Program-made: the position numbers and the translations under genes | Assembly (NCBI GenBank): GCA_034509755.1 | Contig: CM067541.1 | Coordinates: 6,808,001 to 6,872,000 of the forward strand | From: Anisodus tanguticus | Taxonomy: Eukaryota > Streptophyta > Magnoliopsida > Solanales > Solanaceae | Length of the DNA: 64,000 nucleotides | Reading direction: 5' to 3' | The notes under the pieces: model-generated | What the model saw: the letters and a program-made list of their open reading frames with translations, nothing else | What the model was told of the DNA's origin: nothing | The model's database searches: none | Shown: positions 47,135-56,825 of the stretch, piece by piece | Numbering within the stretch: position 1 is the stretch's first letter | Layout of the letters: each line of letters starts with the position of its first letter

Positions 47135-47247
47135 GGTAAATTCCAATTCATGTCATGATGTTTAACAATTGTGTATTCGGGCTACGTAACGGAGATTAGA
47201 TATGTTACCCCAACATTCGAGGATGAATGTTTCTAAGGGGGGAAACA

Positions 47248-48716
47248 TGTAACGTCTCGTACTTTCGGGTTACGATTTAAATCGCTAAGCGTATATAAAA
47301 TCGCTAGGCATGTGTAAATAGGTCCGAACGTTGGAAAATTTATGTTATATTTACTTATGCTAATAAAGAGATTAGTATATAAAAGGATTAAATCCCGAAA
47401 TAATTTTGGACGTAATAAGTGTGACGACGGGGAGCGAAATAAATTTGGTGCGTGCATAAAGGAGTTGTGGACTAGTGTCATATTAATGACAGTGAATATA
47501 TGAAGGTCTTATGAATTATTAAGATTTAATTGAATTGGGATCAAGAAATTAATTATGTGTGTGGTGAGTTAAATATGGAGGGTGGTCTAAAGGGATTAAT
47601 TAGTCATTTAGTGGATAAATGTTGGATAAAGTGGGAATCCACGTGCTGTGTTATAAAGGAGGGGTTAGTGACTAAGCTTATGATTTGGTTGGTGGCACTT
47701 TGTGGTGAAATGTAATTATTGTTACAACACATTAAGTGACTAAGGGGATTCCACGATTTGGTGGGAGGTATTCTCATGTAGGAGGAAGATTTATGTTTAG
47801 TAACTCTTCCTGGTGAGCAGTGGGAGAGATTTACAAACAATAACATTTTCCCCTATTAGTATAGCAACATTTAGTTTAGATTTTGGTATGATACAATTTT
47901 AAGAGCCCGAAGAGGCCAATATGATGTGATGATGTGATGTGATGCATGTATGACTTATTGGGACGGGTTGCACGATCCACAATACTAACATATATTGTGA
48001 TGGGTTGCACGATCCGCAACACTAACATATATATACCGCACTTGCATCATGCATATTTTCGTTAACCATTACATGGTATGATGCCCACAGAGGTTGTCAT
48101 GGTAAGGAAATTTCCCTATGAGGCCAATGAATATGGACACTGCATTGTGCATAACATGTATGCAAGGGTATTAGGGCCCTCAGAGGCAGTTACTGTTGGT
48201 CAATTGTTTATGTTTTAGTTATTGGTATATTTCTGTTATGTTGATATTTATGTCTGACATACCCAGTACATCAGTCGTACTGACGTTCCTTTTGTCGGGG
48301 GACGCTATATTTCATGCCCGCAGGTTCGCATAGGCAAGGAGACAACCCACGTGAATAGGTTGCAGATTTCAGCGGATTTTTGAAAGCACTCATCTCTTTC
48401 CGGAGTGTCGGTCTGATTTTGGTATGATATAATTTTAAGTGTCTATATGGGTATGGCGGGGCCTTGTCCCGACCTGTTGATGTTGTGTACTCTCTTAAAG
48501 GCTTGTAGATAGATGTCCTGTGTGTAGTAGTCTTGTATGGCCTTGTCGGCCTTGGTATATGTATATATATAAGTTGGATTTTTGGGTTACTATTCCCACA
48601 ATCTTTTTTCGCCTTAGTTGATAATTAATTATGAATAGGTGTTGATAGTGTGATTAGCGGTACCCGGCGGATGGGGTCCGAGTATCCGTTGAGGCCCTCC
48701 GGTTTGGATCGTGACA
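47248..48716 (+). repeat. 3' LTR of the chromovirus
   Basis: TGTAACGTCTCGTACTTTCG...TTGGATCGTGACA, 1469 bp. It includes internal near-repeats such as gacgggttgcacgatccacaa / gatgggttgcacgatccgcaa at 47960-48030. Confidence 0.85.
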
Positions 48717-49230
48717 ATTTCACCTGTAGGTATTTCGAGTTTCTGGGTAAAAGATTCGAACTCCAGCATACTATGCTAATTGGTGGAACTTTTAGGTAAA
48801 GATTCTTGTCTAAATATCTTTTCTAACTACATATTAATTAATTTTGAGATTTGGCTAATCTTTTATTAGCGGTTTCATTTAGTAAGTGATACTCTTTTTA
48901 TCTTTTCTACAATTTACGGACTTTTTAAACATAATATAAAGATTATTTCAGAGCAAACTGAAAACCGTATGAGAAAATGTGAGACCATAGTCTAAAACTT
49001 TGTAAGTTATTCAATGTTAACCAATAGTCTAGTATTTTATCTTATCTGTAAGATTGAGAAACATTAGACTCGAGCCTGATGTTATCTAAAAGACTAATTT
49101 TTTTAAGGGTTATATTTGCCTAACGTTTAAAAATGGAGGCAAAATCTAAATGGTAGTCTAAAAAGGGAATTTGTGTAAATCGGCCGTAAGAAAGTGGTTA
49201 TTTATCCATTTGATCCGATAAAGGAAGAAA

Positions 49231-49363
49231 TGGGCCAATCTATAGCCCAAAGTTATCATCTTGGGCTAGACCATATTTTAAAGGCCTATTTACCTCAATA
49301 ACCCAAAGACATCATTACTAGGTTTGATATTAATCCTTAAACAAACAAACCTCTCTAGGGTTT
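49231..49363 (+). promoter_or_regulatory. RPL9 promoter motifs: site II and telo box
   Basis: TGGGCC at 49231 and TGGGCT at 49262 are site II type elements. TAGGGTTT at 49356-49363 is a telo box 26 bp before the ATG. This pairing is characteristic of plant ribosomal protein gene promoters. No TATA box is evident, also usual for such genes. Confidence 0.7.
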
Positions 49364-49388
49364 TTGCATTGTTTCAAGAAAACAAAAA

Positions 49389-52300
49389 ATGAAGACAATT
49401 CTCTCATCAGAAACAATGGACATCCCAGAAGGGATAAACATCAAAGTAAAAGCTAAGCAAATTGAAGTAGAAGGACCAAGAGGGAAACTCACTAGAAACT
49501 TCAAGCATTTGAATCTTGATTTTCAGTTAATTAAGGATGAAGAAACCGGACAAAAAAAGCTTAAAGTTGATGCTTGGTTTGGTTCACGTAAGACAACTGC
49601 TGCTATAAGGACAGCACTTAGTCATGTTGAGAATTTGATAACTGGTGTTACTAAAGGGTATCGGTATAAGATGCGTTTTGTGTATGCTCATTTTCCGATT
49701 AATGCTTCTATTACTGGTGGGAATAAGTCTATTGAGATAAGGAACTTTCTTGGAGAGAAAAGGGTATGTTTCTTTTTTCCTTTTTTGGTTATGTATTTAG
49801 CTTTTGATGATAATTTGATTGAAATTTTGTTTGTTTAACTATGGTATTGGCGATTTTAAATATTTAATTAGCCATGTTGCTGTTGTATGTTAATATTAAC
49901 ATTAGGAATGTCCCTAGAATATATAAACCTTTTTGGCACGAAGGAAAATGTTTTCTCGGAAAACAAGTGAGTCAAAAAATACTATCCTACGAGCATTTAT
50001 ATGTAATCTAGCAAAACAACACGGGTGGTAGGTGGGGTGGGTGGGTGGATGGTGGGGTGGGGTGCATTATTCACAAGAAACGCCGAAAACTTAAATGAAG
50101 ACAATTCTCTCATTGGAAACAATAGGTATCCCAGAAGGGATAAACATCAAAGTAAAAGCAAAGCAAATAGAAGTCGAAGGACCAAGAGGAAAACTCACTA
50201 GAAACTTCAAGCATTTCAATCTTGATTTTCAGTTAATTAAGGATGAAGAAACCGGACAAAAAAAACTCAAAGTTGATACTTGGTTTGGTTCACGTAAAAT
50301 AGCTGCTGCTATTTGTACAACACTTAGTCATGTTGATAATTTGATCACTGGTGTTACTAAAGGGTATCGGTATAAGATGCGTTCTATTTATGCTCATTTT
50401 CCTATTAGTGCTTCTATTTCTGGTGGAAATAAGTCTATTGAGATAAGAAACTTTCTTGGCGAAAAAAGGGTATATTTCTTTTTCCCCTTTTTTGGTGTTT
50501 TATTGTTGTTGTTGTTGTGTATTTAGCTATTTATAATGTGATTGAAATTTTGTTTGTCTAACAATGGTATTGGTGCTTTTAAATGTTTGATTATCTATGG
50601 TGCTGTTGTATGTTAATTTTAACATTAGGAATGTTCATGGAATATATAAACCTTTTGTGAATAAGGGTGTGTTTGGTAGGAAGGAAAATGTTTCCTTGGA
50701 AAACAGATGATTTTCCTACTTATTTTTTAGTGTTCGATAAGTAATCAAAAAAATATTATCCTAGGAGCATTTATATGTTATCGATCAAAACACCATGGGT
50801 GGGGGTTGGGGGGAGGGGTGGGTGGGGAGGAGATAACGAACTTGGAGTGTCACTTTATGTAACTTGTTTTGCTAGAGAAAGAGTTCAGGAGGTGTAGAGG
50901 TAGGTCGAAGAAGTATTGGGGAGAGGTGATTAGACGGATATGGCGCAGGTGCAACTTACTGAGTACCTGACCTTAGATAGGGGTTGTAGAGTACACAGAT
51001 TAGGGTAGAAGGGTAGTATGTAGTCGAGCGTAGTCGTACTTATGCTTAGCCTATCATACTAATAGGCGCAATATCGCGTTATAGTCCCTTGTAGTTTGAT
51101 TTATGCGGCTATGTGTCCTTTAGTGTACTTTGTTTAGTTTATTTACCTGCGCTAGTTACTGCTTACTTTTTCGGAATGCGCTATCATGACTTATTCGCTT
51201 TTGGTATCAACATTTTCATACTGCTTTAGATTTTTTCTGACTGGGTATGACGGAAAAAACCTCTCTACCTCCCAAGGTAGGGGTAAGGTCTGTACCCTCG
51301 CCAGACCCACGTTGTGGGATTTCACTGAGTATGTTGTTTTGCTAGAGAAAATGTTTCCAAAACATTTTGACCAACTTAGGAAAGTTGGAAATACCAAACA
51401 CACCCTACGTGACAATAGATAGACCTCTTGGATGTGTTTGGTACAAAAGAAAGTGCTTTTTGTGGAAATTAGTTTTGTAAGCATATTTCTGGATCATTTT
51501 CAGGTGTTTGGTTGAATATGAATATTGATTGTATATGGTAAATGTACGAACTATAATGTATATGATAAGCTATAATGATATTGTTTTTTCGTAATGTAGT
51601 TCTTTTGATTATAATCTGATTGAAATATTGGTTGTGTTTTGTTTGTCTAACTGTGTTATTGGTACTTCTAAATATTTGATTATTCATGGTGCTGTTGTAT
51701 GTTAATTGTATCATTAGGAATGGAATAAATAAACCTTCTGTGAACAAGATAATAAACCTTTAGGATGTGTTTGTTATAAAGGAAAGTGTTTTTTGTGGAA
51801 ATTAGTTTTGTTAAAGTATTTCTGGATCAAATTCATGTATTTGGTTGAATATAAATATTGGTTGTATATGTTTATTGTATTAACTATAATGTGTAGGATA
51901 ATGTATTTCTTTTTCCTTTTTCCCCTTTTTGGTGTGTATTTAGCTTTTGATGATAATCCAATTGAAATTTTGTTTGTCTTAACTGTGTTATTGGTACTTT
52001 AAATATTTGATTATCCATGGGGCTGATGTATGTTAATCGTAACATTAGGAATGTTTATGGGTTATATAAACCTTTTTGTGAGTAAGTGACAATAGATAAA
52101 CCTCTCGGTTGTGTTTGGTAGAAAGGAAAGTGCTTTTTGTGGAAATTAGTTTTGTAAACATTTTACTGGATCATTTTCATGTTTTTGGTTAAATATGAAT
52201 ATTGGTTGTGTATGGTAATTATAATGTTTTGGATAAGGTATGACGATAGCGTGTTAGACGTTATACTTAAGTATTAACAATGTCTAAGTTCTGATTGAAG

Positions 52301-53879
52301 CAAGTGATGTTTAGTAAGGATTTAGAATGTTTGTAAGGGAAAATGACTTGTCCAACTAATAGGTGGAACTCAATTTGTTCCTTTGGTGGAAAATGCTTTC
52401 CTTAGAGAAAACAACAATTCAAGATACAAACATGTAACAAACACTTTGATCTGGGCTGTTTCTATTTCTTTAGCTGCTCGGTGATAGGTTTCCAAATAGC
52501 AAGGCAGAAAGCATTGAGAAGCATTCAATGACTCTTGTGCCTTTAGTTCATGCAGCTTTATTTGTGGACTCTTTTCATCTCGTTAGCATGTATACACACC
52601 ACCGGCACCTAGCAAGACTAATAGTCTAATGTCACTGGATTTAAATGTCATTTACATGGCTTATTGTATACACGATTTTCTGGTGCTTTTAGTTCATGCA
52701 GCTTTATTTGGCGACTTTATCTATACCCTTTAGCATGTAGAGATCACTTGGCAAGACTTATAGTCTAATATCACTGGATTTAAATGTCCTTTACATGGCT
52801 TATTGTATACACGATTTATCTGCGATGAGCTTCAATGTGCTTTATTTTTATTGAAATGTCTGTTTCAAGATTATACAAAAGGTGGAAAAAAGGGGTACTT
52901 AGACAATGATATGATACTTTTAGAAAAGGAATTTTGTGTGTTTTTCTTTTAATGTTTTCTCCTAGTTGGTCATAGGAAAAGGAAAGTATTCCTAGATTGA
53001 TTGATATGTTTTACTACACTCCTCTTCTAACACTAGAGAATGTAGAGCTGATCTTAATTGAAATTTTTGCCCTTATCAGTGGGTCACCATGCTTAGCTTG
53101 TAACGTTTTTTCTGTTTTCTCACATTTCAGCTTGATGGACATCAATATAACCTTGAAAATGTTTAATTTTCTGGCTCTTACACTTGTTTATGTAAATTAA
53201 GGCTGTAGGGGTTGTTTGGTAGGGTGTATAAAGATAGTACAGAATAGGGTGTATTTGTAATGCTAGGATTAGTAATGCTGAGCTTTGTTATGCTAGTATT
53301 ATTTTTTATCCGACTGTTTGGTTTGTTGTATTAAATAACATGCATTGCATAATTTCAAACTAGAATCAAATAGGGTGTATAGAATAGGAATAGTACTTGT
53401 ATTGTTAATGCCATAGTTTACTATTTATAAGAATACTAGTTATACATAGGTCGAAAACACTATCAAACAAGGGATTTAACAATACCAAAGCTAGTACCAG
53501 TACCTCCTACCAAACGACCCCTAAGAGACTGACTTATTTTCTGTGACTATCAGGTGAGGAAAGTCGATATGCTTGACGGTGTTACTGTTGTCCGTTCAGA
53601 AAAAGTTAAGGATGAGTTGGTATTGGATGGGAATGACATTGAACTTGTCTCACGATCAGCTGCCCTGATAAACCAAGTAAATCTCCCCTTCTTTCTGTTT
53701 ACATTTTTACTGTAATGTGTGTTTACTCTTTATAATGAAATATCAAAGTCTTGCTGCATACTGAGGTCGTCTTATCATCCTTTTTTGGACAGAAATGCCA
53801 TGTGAAGAACAAAGATATCCGTAAGTTCCTTGATGGTATCTATGTCAGCGAGAAGGGAAGAATTGCTGAGGAAGAGTAG
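49389..53879 (+). CDS. RPL9: Cytosolic 60S ribosomal protein L9 (uL6)
   Basis: Join 49389-49763, 53554-53676 and 53793-53879: 194 codons plus stop, the length of plant RPL9. It is a component of the large cytosolic ribosomal subunit near the GTPase-associated centre. Exon 1 carries MKTILSSETMDIPEGINIKV, IEVEGPRGKLTRNF and MRFVYAHFPINASI. Exon 2 is VRKVDMLDGVTVVRSEKVKD to INQ. Exon 3 is KCHVKNKDIRKFLDGIYVSE to EEE. All junctions have GT..AG. Intron 1 is about 3.8 kb. It contains a duplicated exon 1 (50095-50469), a LINE insertion, a MITE and tandem intron repeats. The first copy of exon 1 matches conserved family residues and sits next to the promoter, so it is taken as the functional one. Confidence 0.93.
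50095..50469 (+). pseudogene. Duplicated RPL9 exon 1 inside intron 1
   Basis: 125 open codons with the same start and a valid splice donor (agg|gtatat). It differs from the first copy at 14 residues (for example S7L, D11G, L41F, R74C, F97S), nearly all at positions where copy 1 carries the family consensus. Only about 25 bases of 5' UTR came along (gtgcattattcacaagaaac); the telo box and site II motifs did not. No stop or frameshift yet. It is most likely a decaying duplicate; use as an alternative first exon is possible but unsupported. Confidence 0.7.
50881..51333 (+). mobile_element. RTE LINE 3' end, 5'-truncated, with 17-bp target duplication
   Basis: TTGTTTTGCTAGAGAAA occurs at 50864-50880 and 51334-51350. 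The first bases encode the LINE C-terminus (RCRGRSKKYWGEVIRRIW). The 3' UTR follows (tagtgtactttgtttagttt), then the TS-type tail (ggtaaggtctgtaccctcgc, ttgtgggatttcactgagta). The short (TTG) end merges with the duplication. Confidence 0.9.
53208..53521. mobile_element. MITE in RPL9 intron 1
   Basis: The ends ggggttgtttggtagg and cctaccaaacgacccc are inverted, with TA on both outer sides. It ends only 32 bp before the exon 2 acceptor and contains symmetric words such as gaatagggtgtat. Confidence 0.8.
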
Positions 53880-54644
53880 GTAGTTGGCGTAGATTGGTCT
53901 TGGGTTCGTTCGTTGTCCCTGTTTTCGTTCAAGAGTTGAGATTATATTGAGATTTGTCTGCACATTTGTTCGGGGTTAGATCAAACAATTTTGGTTTTAA
54001 GTTTTCTTGCTGAAGTTTATTTGTTCTTGGAGTAGGGGAGGTGAATGTTTTTCTCGAAAGTAGTTTGATTATAGTAATTCTTAATGCTGTGATAGTCTTT
54101 CTTGTTTTTCTATCCAGTTGCAGGACACCCCCCCCTCCCCCACCTATTCTTTTCCACGAAAATAAATCGTAAAAAGTTTAAGAGGATACAAAAAATAATC
54201 AAGATATCTTGACACCAAGATATAAAGATGTTTTTTGCAACACTAAAGTGGTAAACCACTGATCAATTTTATGTGTAGTTTGTTTATTCTTAGTACAATA
54301 TGCAAATAAAAGAGAATCCACATATGGACTTTGCTATCCGAAAGAACAAATAATTTTAGGCTATGTATTATTTGTTCTTTGGACTTAACAAACTTAAGGC
54401 ATAGAGCAAAGTCCGAATTTATTATTACTGTATACAGATTTGTCATCAAAACAACAACCTAAAGCAACATATCAACTTCACACACTAATAAAATCAGCTA
54501 TCGTTTGACCAAATCAAGTGCTTTCTCACTGTCAGGATTAAAGATGTGAAAAACATGATCTTCCCCTTTGGTTTCATTGATTTAATGAGGAAAGTATTAC
54601 CTAGCATTCTCAAAGAAATTCTAACAGTTATTCTATAGACCAAG
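53880..54644. other. RPL9 3' flank and intergenic
   Basis: Probable 3' UTR to about 54110; nothing else recognised. Confidence 0.4.
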
Positions 54645-54892
54645 GTTCGGTTTCGATTTCCATAACATATGGAATGCACGAGTTTTGTACAAGATGTACA
54701 TGTGCATGGTTCGGTTTTTGATAACACATGGAATGCACGAGTTTTGTACAAGATGTACATGTGCATGGTTCGGTTTCTGATAACACATGGAATGCACGAG
54801 TTTTGTACAAGATATACATGTGCATGGTTCGGTTTCTGATAACACATGGAATGCACGAGTTTTGTACCAGATGTACATGTGATGCACATGCG
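54645..54892. repeat. 59-bp minisatellite, four copies
   Basis: The unit starts ggttcggtttctgataacac, continues atggaatgcacgagttttgt and ends acaagatgtacatgtgcat. Copies begin at about 54646 (64 bp variant), 54708, 54767 and 54826, spaced exactly 59. Because 59 is not a multiple of 3, the same peptide text cycles through all three minus-strand frames. No promoter or gene context supports translation. Confidence 0.9.
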
Positions 54893-55385
54893 AAGTTTGC
54901 ATGAGCTAATTTTATTAAATATAAAAATGGGACACCAAAATTCAAATTTAAGCTCAGAATTTTTAGAGTACTTCACCTCGAGAACATTCTAAAATCGTTG
55001 TACTTGAGCGTTTAGACCTACAATCGAACAACACTTCTGGCCCTTTGCAAAGTTTAAGTAGGCTAGTTAATTGCAAGTGTTAAACCTTAATGCCAATCAA
55101 TTCACTTCAATTCCTGCCGATTTTTATATTTGCATAAGTTTATTAACAAATGTTGAAATTAGTTTCAACATAGTTGGGAGATTTCAGAGTCTAGAAATAT
55201 GCTTCATTCCTTCAACATTTTTCTGCACTTTAGCAACACTAAAAAGAATTTTTTTAAGTACTTAGGTCCTGATTATTTTCCTGGATTGATAATTTGCGTC
55301 TGCCTTCCAATCATTTGGAGGGTGAATTTCCTTCTTGCCTTTGGGTTTGCGGCTTAACACCTTTGTACTCGATTTTTTCATAATA

Positions 55386-55580
55386 GAGGTGTTAAACTTG
55401 ACCTCGGTTGACAAGTAAGCACTCTAACTTTGGAAGTGCACATATAGACACCTCCAAAATTTATGTGTCACGTCAGCATCGGGTGTTCATGAGACATAAC
55501 GAGGACAAGTTGAGATGTCTATATGTGTACTCTCAAATTGGAGTGCTTACTTACCAGTTGAGGCCAAATTTGAGTGTTTA
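55386..55580. mobile_element. Foldback MITE
   Basis: The left arm gttaaacttgacctcggttg and caagtaagcactctaacttt pair with the right arm aattggagtgcttacttacc and agttgaggccaaatttgagt. Small central loop around cacgtcagcatcggg. No coding. Confidence 0.7.
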
Positions 55581-56539
55581 TTTATATATTTTCCTTATTT
55601 ATTTGTTAAACCATTAGTTGGTTTATACTTTATAGTGTCTTCTTGCTCACTATATTTTAGTAGATTTTCATATACCTACCATTTCACTTAAAAAGAAAAG
55701 ATGTTAATGAAACTTTAAATCTTATAAAATTCTACGGAGACCAACAATGTAGTGACTGGCACCAATTGTTCCATCATAGTAGTAACTAATTTCAAGAAAA
55801 TGTCAAAATGGTCCCTTATGTTTGGGTGTGTCTATAATGATTCTTTAAATATACACATGTTTCGTTTTGATCATAAAAGTTTGTCAAAAGTAAACAGATT
55901 TAACCTCTTTCAAATATTTAATGAAGTTGATTTTCAAATTTATTAGGAGTTGTGGAGGAAAAAAAGACTTGATGGAGATGAAAAGTGCTAACTTATGGTA
56001 AACTTGAAGGACCAAACTGCTTATAAGTATATCTAAGAGACTTATCTTAGACCTATTCCAAACATAACGGACCGTTTTTGTCATTTTCTCAAAGTTACTA
56101 GTCCATGATTTATCGTACGTTGTCCAAAAGCTGTTCCTCAATATTTTCCAGTGCGCCGAACTCTTGCGAATAACGGCAACTGGTGTTTACTTTATATCAG
56201 CAACTATCTTAGTTTCAACAAACATCCAAATTGTTGCAATTGCTTTCGTTCCACGTGTCCCATTTCTGTGAGTTGATTTGTTAATCTCTGCTATGCTTAC
56301 AACCTGTTTGATTAAAGATAATTACATTAGCAACTTGATTCCCCTCTATATAGAATCAAGTTCAAGTTTCTGTTCATTATCCATTTAGAATGTAAGAAGA
56401 GAATTAGGAGCTGTTAATTGCATAGTTTACATTTCAATTATGGGTATTTATATTGTCACTCATACTGTAATTGCTTTTCTGCTTTATTTATCTTGCTTTT
56501 TGCTGTCGTTATTTTCCTTTCTATCCTGTGTTGATTACA

Positions 56540-56760
56540 TTTCTTTTGACCCAAGGGTCTATCGGAAACAACCTCTCTACCCCACAAAGGTAAGGGTAAG
56601 GTCTGCATACATCCTACCTTCCCCAGACCCCACTTGTAGGATTACACTGGGTATCTTGTTGTCCTTATAAAAGAACACTGGGTATCTTGTTGTCCTTGTA
56701 AAATAACACTGGGTATGTTGTTGTCCTTATAAAAAAACACTGGGTATGATGTTGTTGTAC
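56540..56760 (+). mobile_element. TS/RTE 3' end with a 31-bp amplified tail
   Basis: gggtctatcggaaacaacct, ctaccccacaaaggtaaggg, taaggtctgcatacatccta and cccagaccccacttgtagga form the standard tail. The terminal acactgggtatcttgttgtc plus cttataaaaga unit is then repeated at 56644, 56675, 56706 and 56737. The upstream 60 bases resemble the LINE 3' UTR at 51130-51240. It lies 65 bp before the PPR start. Confidence 0.8.
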
Positions 56761-56825
56761 TGTGTTGCTTTTCTGAAATTATTTAGTTTTCGTTTAATCT
56801 TCACAGTCCTACAACGTAAAATGAG

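Larger units (their letters stand above)
45866..48716 (+). mobile_element. Ty3/gypsy chromovirus (Tekay-like), 5'-truncated
   Basis: Begins inside the integrase (CSRYSIHPGSTKMYHDLKSI) and runs through the chromodomain-like C-terminus to a complete 3' LTR. The polypurine site aaggggggaaaca is at 47235-47247. Gag, protease, RT and the 5' LTR are absent. Confidence 0.9.
49770..52260 (+). repeat. Tandemly repeated intron-1 sequence of RPL9, four copies
   Basis: Stretches at about 49779-49945, 50481-50690, 51597-51800 and 51900-52240 each contain ttgattgaaattttgtttgt, gttgctgttgtatgttaat, aacattaggaatg and a tataaacctt / ggaaaatg end. Two copies (first and second) follow exon-1 copies. The last two are intron only, with an added tttttgtggaaattagttttg module. 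Confidence 0.75.

Noticed and set aside
54494..54976. Three overlapping minus-strand frames with repeated KTRAFH/NSCIPCV peptides, at first glance a repeat protein
   Set aside because: The peptides arise from the same 59-bp minisatellite read in shifting frames; no start, splice or promoter evidence.
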